A stretch of DNA of 64,000 nucleotides from contig NZ_FTNK01000015.1 of assembly GCF_900156375.1 (NCBI RefSeq), positions 62,001 through 126,000 of the forward strand, given 5' to 3'. Position 1 is the stretch's first letter, and every line of letters begins with the position of its first letter. This DNA is from Paenibacillus macquariensis (GTDB lineage Bacteria; Bacillota; Bacilli; Paenibacillales; Paenibacillaceae). The translations under genes were made by a program, and so were the position numbers. Below are positions 27,353 to 36,489 of the stretch, one piece after another. The notes below the pieces were generated by a model. That model was not told the origin of the DNA and did not search any database. It worked only from the letters and a program-made list of their open reading frames with translations.

Positions 27353-27356
27353 TTAT

Positions 27357-28397
27357 TTACTTCATGATCCAGCTAGTCGCTTTAACAACTGCGGCATCGG
27401 CGTTCTTCAGATCTGTCTCTCCTGAGCTTAGAAGAGTACTAAATTGTTTCACACGGTTTTTGCCATTGGGTGGCTGATTGTATTCATTGGTATCTACGAT
27501 TAAGGTACGTTTGGCATAGAAATTGGTCATGAAGGTTTTCTCGTTGGTGCTGTTTCCAGACCGAGAGAGTATGCCTTCGAGACTATTAGAATCACCAGAT
27601 GCTCCATGATTTAGCGCTGTATCGACGAACGATCCGATGGTCAGGGCAGAATTAAATCCGTGATTCTTCGCTTGCTGCACACTATATTTGATATATACGT
27701 TATAGAAAGTGCGCCACATTGCCTCTCTCCATGTAGCATTTTTTTGGAGTGCATTAATTTTTTTGACGAAAACACTATTACTATCGGTAATTTTTAAAAT
27801 AGACCCACTCATCGTTCCTTTAACGCCAGCACGTGTCAATCCGCCTTGAATCGATGGATTGCTAGCTCCACTGGCAGCATCAAATTCTTTGAACAATGCT
27901 GGGCCATCAGGGCTAGTGTCTCTGGAACCGCCTGTTGTAGCTCCAAATATGCCTATCGTATATCCACGTTCATCATCGATATCCTCACAATAACCATAGA
28001 ACTTTGTCCAATCAAGCTCGTCTTGCTCTGCTTTATTGACGAGCTTCATGATGTTATCCCACTGCTCTCCATCCAGTCCCGTATTCGTCTTCAGGAACTG
28101 TAGCGTCGCTGGCGAGAAATTAGCATCATGATTAATGGCTGCGGCGGCCAAGGCATCTTGGCTAAACAAATCTTCATTTATTGTAGATAATGATGCATCC
28201 GTATTTAACTCATATGAATCATCTAATGATTCACTCGAATCGATATACTCCTGTGAAGGAACCGTACTCTCATCAGCGAAGACCTTCGATTGAAGCGGGC
28301 TAGATAGACCCGAAAATGAAGCGATCACGGTAAAAGAAAGCAAGATAACTAAAAATTTCATTTTATTGTTAACCGGTTTAGCACTTACCTTATACAT
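27357..28397 (-). CDS. csn: Secreted chitosanase, glycoside hydrolase family 46
   Basis: A 346-residue secreted enzyme. A signal peptide (about residues 1-41, cleavage near VFA-DE) is followed by an acidic linker and a GH46 domain from about residue 88. The domain closely follows the well-known Bacillus circulans MH-K1 chitosanase, with catalytic Glu in NKAEQDELDW (E124) and catalytic Asp in DIDDERGYT (D142). GATTGGSRDT and the ending of the domain are also conserved. The ATG has AGGAGG 7 nt upstream. It cleaves chitosan internally outside the cell. Two copies of the motif AAAAGTTWAAGCGSTTWAA lie upstream. Confidence 0.95.
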   Translation of the reverse strand: MYKVSAKPVNNKMKFLVILLSFTVIASFSGLSSPLQSKVFADESTVPSQEYIDSSESLDDSYELNTDASLSTINEDLFSQDALAAAAINHDANFSPATLQFLKTNTGLDGEQWDNIMKLVNKAEQDELDWTKFYGYCEDIDDERGYTIGIFGATTGGSRDTSPDGPALFKEFDAASGASNPSIQGGLTRAGVKGTMSGSILKITDSNSVFVKKINALQKNATWREAMWRTFYNVYIKYSVQQAKNHGFNSALTIGSFVDTALNHGASGDSNSLEGILSRSGNSTNEKTFMTNFYAKRTLIVDTNEYNQPPNGKNRVKQFSTLLSSGETDLKNADAAVVKATSWIMK

Positions 28398-28451
28398 ACA
28401 ATTCCTCCTAGGTGGTTGTTATTTTATTTCCATTCAACATAACGATAATAA

Positions 28452-28470
28452 TTTAACCGCTTTAACTTTT
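28452..28470 (-). promoter_or_regulatory. Putative operator site 1 of the chitosan locus
   Basis: The minus strand reads AAAAGTTAAAGCGGTTAAA, 55 bp upstream of the chitosanase start. It matches the sites at 28516-28534 and 29783-29801 in the same orientation relative to the gene. The centred CG in an inverted repeat is typical of LacI/CcpA-family operators. Confidence 0.55.
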
Positions 28471-28515
28471 AATAGGATATATCCTATAATCTAATTACTC
28501 CCTTCCAATCATTTA

Positions 28516-28534
28516 ATTTAAGCGCTTAAACTTT
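28516..28534 (-). promoter_or_regulatory. Putative operator site 2 of the chitosan locus
   Basis: The minus strand reads AAAAGTTTAAGCGCTTAAA and contains the perfect palindrome TTTAAGCGCTTAAA. It lies about 120 bp upstream of the chitosanase ATG and nearly identical to the site before the GH8 fusion gene. Confidence 0.6.
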
Positions 28535-28639
28535 TATGTTAAATATATACCCATCTCTATCTTATTTAGGGCATATATGTTTAAGAACAATTTTATGAAA
28601 CAGCCCCTAAATCCCTAAACTTCTTCAGACTCGTATGTA

Positions 28640-29491
28640 TCAGGATCGATTCATCCCTTCGTTCGATTGACGGAATTTCAGGGGTGCGTGACCCACAATG
28701 CTTTTGAACATTCTTCCGAAATGGGTTGAACTCTCAAATCCAACACGTTCAGCGATTTCCGTAACAGATAATTTAGACTCCTTCAACAAGTAGCAAGCAC
28801 GTTTGACTCGAACGTTATTCACATACTCAATAAAGGTAAACCCCGTCGATTCTTTAAAGGTTCGGCTTAAATGAGAAGTACTCAAGTAAAAGCGTTTAGA
28901 AATATCCTCTAAAGTAAGACGTTGATCATAATGATGGTTAATGTAATGGACCACGCGTGAAATTTGTTGATGAACTCGATCTGTTGAGAGTTTGGCGTGT
29001 TGACTGCTGTTTCTCTTACGTTGTATGAAAATTAATAGTTCTATTAAAATAATTTTGAGGTACAGGTTTGTTTCTGGCAATGCGGTCGCTTGTTCGACGA
29101 TCATTTTCTCAAATATCGCCTCAACAAAGCCCTGTTCTGAACCTCTTAAGCGGATCACACTCGAACCGGATCGGAAAGAGATCAGCGGATCGAAGTCAGA
29201 TTCGCCCGCTAGCAAGTCGCATATGTATTCTTCTTGGAACAATAAGGTGACTCTTTCGAAGATCGCACCGTTTGTATTGATCAACTTATGCGCATCGCTC
29301 TTTCGAATAAGTAGCAGTGAACCACTTACGATTTGATACGATTGATTCTCGATAAAATAGTACAGCTCTCCCGAAATTAAGTAGAGGATTTCATAAGCAT
29401 CATGATAATGTACAACCGGAATACTTGTGCTCGCTTTACTCTCTCTGCTGATATAGAAAGGGTCAGATTGATAGAAGTGGATCGCAAGCAC
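28640..29491 (-). CDS. AraC family regulator with cupin sensor domain
   Basis: A 283-residue regulator. The N-terminal cupin-like domain (VVHYHDAYEILYLISGELYYF) is followed by two C-terminal helix-turn-helices (LTLEDISKRFYLSTSHLSRTFK and VTEIAERVGFESSTHFGRMFK) and ends in APLKFRQSNEGMNRS. The frame opens with GTG, which overlaps the best ribosome site (CCGGGGAG), so the true start is uncertain. It lies between the chitosanase and the GH8 fusion gene, transcribed toward the chitosanase, and is the most likely local regulator of chitosan breakdown. Confidence 0.88.
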   Translation of the reverse strand: MLAIHFYQSDPFYISRESKASTSIPVVHYHDAYEILYLISGELYYFIENQSYQIVSGSLLLIRKSDAHKLINTNGAIFERVTLLFQEEYICDLLAGESDFDPLISFRSGSSVIRLRGSEQGFVEAIFEKMIVEQATALPETNLYLKIILIELLIFIQRKRNSSQHAKLSTDRVHQQISRVVHYINHHYDQRLTLEDISKRFYLSTSHLSRTFKESTGFTFIEYVNNVRVKRACYLLKESKLSVTEIAERVGFESSTHFGRMFKSIVGHAPLKFRQSNEGMNRS

Positions 29492-29823
29492 CTCCCCGGA
29501 ATCCTGGCTATCTGTTCCTATTCTTATTGTAACTGAAGGGAGTGGAAATGGTAGTCTCTATTACTAATTTAATCACTTAAATTTATAGCACATGTTCACT
29601 CCCTACTTAAATAATAGCAATAAACGTAGAAAACAATGAATTTCCGAAAGGATAATTCGAGAATAGAGGTGAGTCCATGCGCTATATTTAGCAATGAGGG
29701 GATCTTAATAACAGGATCTTATCATCTCTGAGGAAGGGAGATATCACTTATCGACAAATAGATTCGGGTAACGTTACTTTCTAAAAGTTTAAGCGCTTTA
29801 ACTATTGTGAAAGGGGATACAAC
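29492..29823. other. Intergenic region upstream of the giant surface enzyme
   Basis: No gene is seen in these 332 bp. The region holds a palindrome-like AT-rich segment (29566-29584, TTTAATCACTTAAATTT, a possible degenerate operator). An imperfect GGGATCTTAAT/AGGATCTTATC repeat lies around 29699-29726, and the operator site at 29783-29801 is close to the start of the downstream gene. A long leader is likely. Confidence 0.5.
29783..29801 (+). promoter_or_regulatory. Putative operator site 3 of the chitosan locus
   Basis: AAAAGTTTAAGCGCTTTAA lies 22 bp upstream of the ATG of the 1720-residue surface protein. It matches site 2 at 17 of 19 positions, in the same orientation relative to its gene. 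Its position so close to the start fits a repressor operator. Confidence 0.6.
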
Positions 29824-32800
29824 ATGCGATTAAAGAATAAAATTAGAACATATTTGAACCGAGCAGCCCTCCTCTTTATGGTCTTCTTGCTGATTCCGTG
29901 GTCATTACCGAGCGCTACATATGCCAGTGGAACGAACGCAGATCCAGCGGATTTCTCCACAGGGGTAACTGTGCTATCGGAATGGAAGTTCGAGGATGAG
30001 GGTGAATATGGTATCCACCTTGCTACGGGAGGTCTATACCAATCGTCCTCTATCCTTCAGAACATAGGCGGTAGTTTCGAATACTACGATGAAGATGAAC
30101 AAGATATCAGCTATCAAGGTTGGGATGAAGGCCAGGATAAGAAATATTGGTTGGCGACCGTTTCAACGGCCACCTACAAGGATATTACGTTATCCTCCGA
30201 ACAGAATTCGTCTGGTTCAGGCCCAAACGATTTCAAAGTGCAGATCAGTACGGATCGTTCCACATGGACTGATGTGCTAAACGGCACCATTCAGATGAAT
30301 ACCTCATCAAGCTACAAGTGCTCGAATAATACATGTAAACTCAACAAGCTTCCGCTTCCAGATGCAGACGATAAGGAATTATTATATATTCGTTGGCTCG
30401 TTAACTCGAATAAAGCAACCAACACTAAAGAACATCCAGACGGCATTGGCGGAGGCGGATCTAGCAGAATTCGGAACATTTCTGTGGAGGGCGTACCGAT
30501 CCCGGGAAAAGTGCCCTTTCAGCCTACGATTGATCTAATGCATCTCCCTCGAGATGGCGCTAAGAAGGTATCCGTAAACACGCCTTTTGTTGTCAAATTC
30601 AATAAAGAGATATCTCTGGCAGCAGACACAGCCATTACTGTCGTCGATGCCCAGAATCAAAAAGTTCCAGGTCTACAATTTAATGTGAAAGATGATCTTC
30701 TATCGATCGAACATGACGCTTTGACATACGGCACAACTTACACGGTTACGATACCGAAAGTAGCCATTCAAGGTGTAGATCATAGTCCAATCGTTCGTGA
30801 TATCACATGGAGCTTCACAGCACAGGATTCACCAAATATGCCGAAGCTCATTAATATGGCCTTTAATGGTGACCCAAAAACGAGCATTGCATTAGCATGG
30901 TATACAGATATCATGACCGATACGAAAGTACAAGTTGCTGAATCCTCCCAGATACAAGGTGGGATATTCCCCCAAGGGGCAACAGAGTATATTGGCACTG
31001 CAGATGAAATTTCTACTTATATGACCCAGGATGACAGATCCTCCGGGGACAAAACAACGTTCTTCAGCCATAAAGTGATTGCTGATCATTTAAAACCTGG
31101 AACGCAATACAAATTCCGTGTAGGTAATGGCACAGAGTGGAGTGCTATCGGATCTTTCATGACAGATACAGCTACTCCACAACCCTATCGATTTATTGTT
31201 GGTTCCGATTCACAGGCTTCGAGCGAATCAGAGTTCGAGCCATGGGCGGACACATTCAAGAAAGCAAACAAATACATCGGTGATCCTAAATTCCTTATCA
31301 GTGCCGGTGATTTGGTCGATAACGGCGATCTCGAAGAGCAATGGCAGTGGATGCTAGGTCTGGCGCAGGAACCTTTATTAAACGTTCCATATGTTCCAGT
31401 ACTTGGTGGACATGAAATCTCAGATTGGGACGGCGATGAGACAACACCGAACAATAACTTTTACAATCACTTCAACTTACCTCGCAAAGTTGTAGATGCT
31501 ACGCACGACGGATCCGTGTATTCATTCGAGTACGGTGACGGACTATATATGGTCTTCAACTCACAATTTGACGGAAAAATCAGTGAGGATGGCAGCAAAG
31601 TTGATTGGGATGACGACAAGAAAGAACAATTTTGGAATCAAGTGACCTGGATGCAAAATACGGTTGCGAAGTCAGATAAGAAGTGGAAATTCGTCATGTT
31701 CCACAAATCGCCTTATGCAGCTGGTGATAATTCAGCTCAATGGGAAGATGAACGCGTTCAATTTTACAAAAAAAATCTGATTCCCGTATTTGACGAGCTC
31801 GGAATCGATATGGTATTTGAGGCCCACGATCATATGTATATGAGGTCTTTCCAAATGTATGGCGACAAAGTTATCGATCCGTCGGAGTTGCAGAAAGACG
31901 ATGATGGCAACGTCATCAATCCCAAAGGAACGGTTTACCTTATGTCGAATGCATTCGGAAATAAGTTTTATTATAAGAATAACCAGTATCAAATTGGAGA
32001 AGACGGCGAACCAGAGGAAATTCTAGATGAGGATGGTAATCCAATTCCTTACGACGACTACTTCGCGGCAATCGACAAACAACCTGAGAAGAAAATGTTT
32101 ACCGATGTGTCCCTCTCGGATCAGGTTCTAAAATTTGATGCTATGACGGCAGCCGTTGAAGATGAAGGTAAGTCAGGCTATGACGAAAATGGTCTGAAAG
32201 TATACGATCATTACGGCATTAAACGGACAGACACCAAACCAGATCCCGTGGTTGAGGCTAAGGTTGAACTACAAGGCAATAAAGCTATTCTCACTTGGAA
32301 GACACCTTCATCTAGCAAGGAACCTGTAAGAGGTTTCCGAATTTATGAGAAGGATGATAAAGTCAGCAAACACTGGAGTGTCTATCAACAGGTTAAAGCG
32401 AATACGACACAATACAGCTTAACCATCGAGAATTTGAATCCAGCAATTCAATACAATTTGATCATCAAGTCCGTAGGTACTAGAGACAATTCCGACAAAG
32501 TAGAAGTCAGCACACTAGTAGATCCATCAGGGTCTGAACCTCCTACAGCTCCCACTCAGTTGAGTGGTAAGGCAATATCTCCTTTCCAAATTGACCTGAC
32601 ATGGACCGCGTCTTCCGGTAACAAGCCAAAGGGTTACCATGTATACCGCAATGGCGTTCTCGTTGGAAAGACCCCGCAAACCTCCTATTCCGATATCGGA
32701 TTAGATCCGAATACGGAATATCTGTACACGGTGAAGGCCGTGAACGAGAGCGGAGCAGAATCACTTGCTACAAGTGAGGTTCGTCTGAAGACGAAGCCTT

Positions 32801-34986
32801 CTTCCACAGGAGCAGCTACGCTTAGACCGTTCCCTCAGCATACGAGCTTAGTCTCTGGCTCGATTAAACCAAATCATCAGCCACAAGCACAAATCGATGC
32901 AACCGTGGCCCGTTTATTTGATGATTGGAAGAAGAAATATTTGAAAGCTAATCCGTATCTTAAGAAATCGGACCCTGCTCAATACTATGTGTGGTATGCC
33001 GATGGCGATTGGTTCGAGAAGGAACATGACGATGAACTCGATGTCGATTATGATGCGATTACCGTTTCTGAAGCGCATGGCTACGGTATGTTAATTACCG
33101 CTAATATGGCAGGGCATGATCCAGAAGCCAAGTCTTATTTTGATGGATTGTACCGTTACTTTAGAGTTCATCCGAGTAGCATCAACCCTGACCTGATGGC
33201 TTGGAAGCAGGGTGACACAGGCCAGGACATCGTTGATGTCGACGGTGTTGACTCCGCTACAGATGGAGATATGGACATTGCATACGCTTTACTGCTAGCG
33301 GATAGCCAGTGGGGAAGCGGTGGAGAAATCAATTATTTAGCAGAAGCTAAAAAAGTGATTAATGCCATTATGGAAAACGACGTCAATCATACCGAGTGGA
33401 CTTTAAAACTAGCCGATTGGGTAGATGACAGCGATCCCAAGTACGGAACCGCGACACGTCCATCCGACTTTATGCTTCAACACCTGAGAGATTTCCGTAA
33501 TGTAACGGGAGATCGCAATTGGGACCTCGTGATCGACAAGACGTATTCGATCACTCAGGAACTCTACACAAACTTCAGTCCTAATGCCGGACTTCTTCCT
33601 GACTTTGTAGTGAAGAAGGATGGGAAATACGTTCCCGCAGAGCCAGAATTCCTTGAGTCGGTAACGGACGGCGATTATAGCTATAATTCTTCTCGTACGC
33701 CTTGGCGCATCGGTACAGATTACCTTCTAACAGGAGATGCCCGGGCGAAGGGGCAATTGAACAAGCTCACCGATTGGATACGCAAGAAGACAAACGACGA
33801 TCCAAGCCAAATCTTAGCCGGCTACAAGCTGGATGGCTCAGAACCATTAGAGGAGTATAGTGATAATTCATTCTCCACTCCAATGATGGTTGCTGCAATG
33901 CTAGATGCAAAGAACCAAAATTGGCTTAACCGTTTGTGGGATCATAATGTGAAGCTTTCTACGGATGAAGACGTTTATTTCGGTAACACGCTTCGATTGT
34001 TAAGCGCGATGGTGGTGTCAGGTAACTGGTGGTCACCGACCATTGTAGACACTGAGGCGCCGATGGAACCGACCATAGAGAAGGCCGTAGCCATATCCAA
34101 CACAGCCATAGAGCTTAAATGGACTCCTTCTTCTGATAATAAGGGGGTTGTAGGCTACAAGGTTTATCGTGATGACGCCCTAATCACAACGACAGACAAA
34201 ACAGAATTCAGGGACAGCGGATTAATGCCAAATACGAAATATCGTTATTTTGTCGTCGCTTATGATGCAGCAGGTAACCTGTCTAAGATCAGTAATATCA
34301 GAGTTGTTACAACACAGGATTCAACTGGTGGTGGTTCGGGTACAGGCAACTCAAGCAACGGAAGCTCCGGATCTTCGGGTAATAGCACGAACCCAGTCCC
34401 TGTTCCCGTGCCTGAGACTAAGCAACCGGATAAGACCCCTTCATTTAGCGATATAGGTGCACGCTTTGATTGGGCGAAGACCGCTATTGAGTATCTTGCA
34501 GCCAAAGGGATTATCAAAGGAACTACGGATCACACTTTCGAGCCAGGGAAAAACATCACAAGAGCTGATTTCGTTCTACTCCTAGTGAGAGTGTTCGGTT
34601 TCGAAGGTGGTGCAACTACCAACTTTAAGGATGTTGCATCCAATTCTTATTATTATGACGCTTTGAGCATTGCTAAGAAGATTGGACTCACCCTTGGAAC
34701 TGGAGGAGATCGCTTCGAACCCCAAGCGTTTATCTCTAGACAAGAAATGATGGTACTGTTAACTAGAGCCTTAAAACTGGATAAACTGAAAATCGGCAGT
34801 GTATCTGATCTTAGTGGTTTTACCGATACAGCGAGGCTTGCAGACTATGCCAAGGAAAGTGCTGCACTATTGGTCAAGGAAGGAATCATTCAAGGCGATA
34901 GTAACACCCTCCGTCCTGAACAGACACTGACAAGAGCCGAAGCAGCAGTACTTATCTATCGCGTCATTCTCAAATACTTGTCGTAG
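29824..34986 (+). CDS. SLH-anchored multidomain protein: metallophosphoesterase plus GH8 glycanase
   Basis: A 1720-residue secreted protein. Domains in order: signal peptide (to about residue 35), a beta-sandwich region (about 40-230), a bacterial Ig-like domain (about 232-333), a purple-acid-phosphatase-like N-domain (about 337-450), and a metallophosphoesterase (about 453-760: SDSQ, AGDLVDNGD, LGGHE, FHKSPY, AHDHMY). Two fibronectin III domains (about 806-995) precede a GH8 catalytic domain (about 1003-1405) with Glu1083 in TVSEAHGYGM and Asp1147 in SATDGDMDIAYALL. A third fibronectin III domain, a Gly/Ser/Pro linker and three SLH repeats from residue 1540 follow. GH8 enzymes of this type from Paenibacillus are chitosanase-glucanases. 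It is presumably held at the S-layer next to the secreted chitosanase. Confidence 0.92.
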   Translation: MRLKNKIRTYLNRAALLFMVFLLIPWSLPSATYASGTNADPADFSTGVTVLSEWKFEDEGEYGIHLATGGLYQSSSILQNIGGSFEYYDEDEQDISYQGWDEGQDKKYWLATVSTATYKDITLSSEQNSSGSGPNDFKVQISTDRSTWTDVLNGTIQMNTSSSYKCSNNTCKLNKLPLPDADDKELLYIRWLVNSNKATNTKEHPDGIGGGGSSRIRNISVEGVPIPGKVPFQPTIDLMHLPRDGAKKVSVNTPFVVKFNKEISLAADTAITVVDAQNQKVPGLQFNVKDDLLSIEHDALTYGTTYTVTIPKVAIQGVDHSPIVRDITWSFTAQDSPNMPKLINMAFNGDPKTSIALAWYTDIMTDTKVQVAESSQIQGGIFPQGATEYIGTADEISTYMTQDDRSSGDKTTFFSHKVIADHLKPGTQYKFRVGNGTEWSAIGSFMTDTATPQPYRFIVGSDSQASSESEFEPWADTFKKANKYIGDPKFLISAGDLVDNGDLEEQWQWMLGLAQEPLLNVPYVPVLGGHEISDWDGDETTPNNNFYNHFNLPRKVVDATHDGSVYSFEYGDGLYMVFNSQFDGKISEDGSKVDWDDDKKEQFWNQVTWMQNTVAKSDKKWKFVMFHKSPYAAGDNSAQWEDERVQFYKKNLIPVFDELGIDMVFEAHDHMYMRSFQMYGDKVIDPSELQKDDDGNVINPKGTVYLMSNAFGNKFYYKNNQYQIGEDGEPEEILDEDGNPIPYDDYFAAIDKQPEKKMFTDVSLSDQVLKFDAMTAAVEDEGKSGYDENGLKVYDHYGIKRTDTKPDPVVEAKVELQGNKAILTWKTPSSSKEPVRGFRIYEKDDKVSKHWSVYQQVKANTTQYSLTIENLNPAIQYNLIIKSVGTRDNSDKVEVSTLVDPSGSEPPTAPTQLSGKAISPFQIDLTWTASSGNKPKGYHVYRNGVLVGKTPQTSYSDIGLDPNTEYLYTVKAVNESGAESLATSEVRLKTKPSSTGAATLRPFPQHTSLVSGSIKPNHQPQAQIDATVARLFDDWKKKYLKANPYLKKSDPAQYYVWYADGDWFEKEHDDELDVDYDAITVSEAHGYGMLITANMAGHDPEAKSYFDGLYRYFRVHPSSINPDLMAWKQGDTGQDIVDVDGVDSATDGDMDIAYALLLADSQWGSGGEINYLAEAKKVINAIMENDVNHTEWTLKLADWVDDSDPKYGTATRPSDFMLQHLRDFRNVTGDRNWDLVIDKTYSITQELYTNFSPNAGLLPDFVVKKDGKYVPAEPEFLESVTDGDYSYNSSRTPWRIGTDYLLTGDARAKGQLNKLTDWIRKKTNDDPSQILAGYKLDGSEPLEEYSDNSFSTPMMVAAMLDAKNQNWLNRLWDHNVKLSTDEDVYFGNTLRLLSAMVVSGNWWSPTIVDTEAPMEPTIEKAVAISNTAIELKWTPSSDNKGVVGYKVYRDDALITTTDKTEFRDSGLMPNTKYRYFVVAYDAAGNLSKISNIRVVTTQDSTGGGSGTGNSSNGSSGSSGNSTNPVPVPVPETKQPDKTPSFSDIGARFDWAKTAIEYLAAKGIIKGTTDHTFEPGKNITRADFVLLLVRVFGFEGGATTNFKDVASNSYYYDALSIAKKIGLTLGTGGDRFEPQAFISRQEMMVLLTRALKLDKLKIGSVSDLSGFTDTARLADYAKESAALLVKEGIIQGDSNTLRPEQTLTRAEAAVLIYRVILKYLS

Positions 34987-35015
34987 GCATTCCCTCCTCA
35001 GGCATTTATATGTTA

Positions 35016-35050
35016 AAGAAATAACCCGGGCGAAGTCCGGGTTATTTCTT
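35016..35050. terminator. Terminator after the giant surface enzyme
   Basis: A perfect stem AAGAAATAACCCGG/CCGGGTTATTTCTT, 30 bp after the stop codon. Confidence 0.85.
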
Positions 35051-35195
35051 GTGAACAAATCGATTTCAATTATCTCTTACATCAGTCATTTATTTTATCA
35101 TATGGTTAATTTACCCTTATCACCTGATTTATCGCTTATAATGTTACTTAAATCGATGTACGCTTATTACGCAATCAGAAAGGAAGTGATTTCTA

Positions 35196-35375
35196 ATGGA
35201 TAGCATGTCCCACGCCATTGAGTGGTTCACAATATTCCCTATTTTTCTGTTAATCATTTATGTAGGGCTTATTGTAATCGGAATTTATTGTTCAATTTTA
35301 TTTATCAAGCTAGCTCGTCGGGGAATTAAAGCGCTTGAGATCTATATTGATGAGAAGACACATAGGAACTTATAA
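35196..35375 (+). CDS. Small single-pass membrane protein (59 residues), unknown
   Basis: The frame MDSMSHAIEWFTIFPIFLLI (start) has one long hydrophobic helix (about residues 11-38) followed by a basic/amphipathic tail (KLARRGIKALEIYIDEKTHRNL). It has a strong ribosome site AAAGGAAGTG 7 nt before the ATG. Small proteins of this layout are common next to membrane or spore genes in Paenibacillus. No named family is recognised. It may be the first of a run of small genes up to 36489. Confidence 0.6.
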   Translation: MDSMSHAIEWFTIFPIFLLIIYVGLIVIGIYCSILFIKLARRGIKALEIYIDEKTHRNL

Positions 35376-35521
35376 CTAACGGTGGACAATTACTTATAGT
35401 TGGAAAAGGAATTTAATCCAGAATTATTAGAATAAACTCCATACACCAAGTATGGTAGTCATTGTAAAATAGTTAAGAAATCTAATATGCCTGAGTCACA
35501 GGCCACATTCAAGGTGCGTAC

Positions 35522-35692
35522 ATGAAAAAAATTATCGTATTATCCATTGCTTTGACCGTATTACTAGGAATCTCCTCTTCTGCTTATGCACATTCAGGAA
35601 GAACCGATAAGAATGGCGGGCATAATTGCTCCGCAAAATCTAAACAAAAAGGACTTTGCACAGGTTATCACTATCACAATAAGAAAAAATAA
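35522..35692 (+). CDS. Secreted YHYH-type small protein (56 residues)
   Basis: A signal peptide (MKKIIVLSIALTVLLGIS then AYA-HS) is followed by a short mature part rich in His, Lys and Cys with HSGRTDKNGGHNCSAKSKQK and the YHYH motif at its end. This is the short YHYH-domain group of exported proteins in Bacillales; the two Cys and His could bind metal. It ends at a hairpin (35698-35734). The ribosome site (AAGGTG) is weak. Confidence 0.7.
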   Translation: MKKIIVLSIALTVLLGISSSAYAHSGRTDKNGGHNCSAKSKQKGLCTGYHYHNKKK

Positions 35693-35697
35693 ACCAT

Positions 35698-35734
35698 TAA
35701 ACCCAGCTTAAGATACTTCAAGGCTGGGTTATTA
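35698..35734 (+). terminator. Terminator after the YHYH gene
   Basis: The stem AACCCAGC/GCTGGGTT is extended by CTT/AAG, with TTATTAATATTT following. Confidence 0.75.
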
Positions 35735-35876
35735 ATATTTATGATTCGAAACATAAACAGAGAAATATTAGACACCTTAGTAAGAATAGAGAACAAGCTA
35801 GATTTGAAGAACAAGAAAGATGATTAATGATGACACACTTGTCTGATACTCACTAAATTAAAGCGAGGCGATTTAA

Positions 35877-36134
35877 ATGACGATCTCACATAGAGAAAAG
35901 CTAATCCGTAAAGGAAAGACTTCCTTCATTATCAGAAGAGGGATCATCGATTGGGGATTAACCACTGCAGTATTGTATACGTTATTTGCATCTGTTTTGG
36001 ATAACGGGTTTAATGCTCAAGCATTTATTAGAGAAGTTGCAATCTCATTCGTAATATTTCCTATATCCGGTGTACTTTTCGGATTGATCATGTGGTCATT
36101 ATTGAATAGACCCGAGCATACTTTAAGAAAATAA
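35877..36134 (+). CDS. Two-helix membrane protein, unknown (85 residues)
   Basis: A basic N-terminus (MTISHREKLIRKGKTSFIIR) is followed by two membrane helices (about 27-42 and 53-75) and ends NRPEHTLRK. The ATG has GCGAGGCG upstream. The layout matches small uncharacterised Paenibacillus/Bacillus membrane proteins. The function cannot be stated. It is probably cotranscribed with the next gene (34-bp gap). Confidence 0.65.
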   Translation: MTISHREKLIRKGKTSFIIRRGIIDWGLTTAVLYTLFASVLDNGFNAQAFIREVAISFVIFPISGVLFGLIMWSLLNRPEHTLRK

Positions 36135-36168
36135 TCGGTGCGAGACTATTTTCAGGAGGTAGGTAATT

Positions 36169-36489
36169 ATGATGATCGTGGTTTGGAGCGTTAGTTATAT
36201 TTACGCACTATTTCACCTTGTATTGGGCTTGGTTCAGCTGAAAGGCAAGAACATTCCCACGACAAATTCTATTTTCATTATTACAGGTAGTATTAGCGTG
36301 CTGCTAACATCGCTATTTCTTGGGCATACATTTACATGGATTACGCTCGTTACTGTCGGGTTTTTCCTCATCCAAATAGGTGCCGTTAGGAACGAATTTC
36401 TTTTACAAGGAAGAATCACCTTAAGTCATCAAATGGTACGATTCGCGCTGTTTTTAATTATTCTCAGCATCTATAGCCTATTCAACTAA
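36169..36489 (+). CDS. Small membrane protein, unknown (106 residues)
   Basis: Four hydrophobic segments span the length (VVWSVSYIYALFHLVLGLVQ, IFIITGSISVLLTSLFLG, ITLVTVGFFLIQIG, MVRFALFLIILSIYSLF). A perfect AGGAGG precedes the ATG. The second Met is an equally possible start. The last 8 bp overlap the end of the convergent RidA gene. No family is recognised. Confidence 0.65.
   Translation: MMIVVWSVSYIYALFHLVLGLVQLKGKNIPTTNSIFIITGSISVLLTSLFLGHTFTWITLVTVGFFLIQIGAVRNEFLLQGRITLSHQMVRFALFLIILSIYSLFN

Noticed and set aside
29566..29584. Fourth operator of the chitosan locus (TTTAATCACTTAAATTT)
   Set aside because: It lacks the central GCGC core of the other three sites, so it is mentioned only as a possible degenerate site.
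35741..35827. 28-codon frame MIRNINREILDTLVRIENKL
   Set aside because: It starts immediately after the YHYH terminator with no ribosome site, and nothing else supports it.
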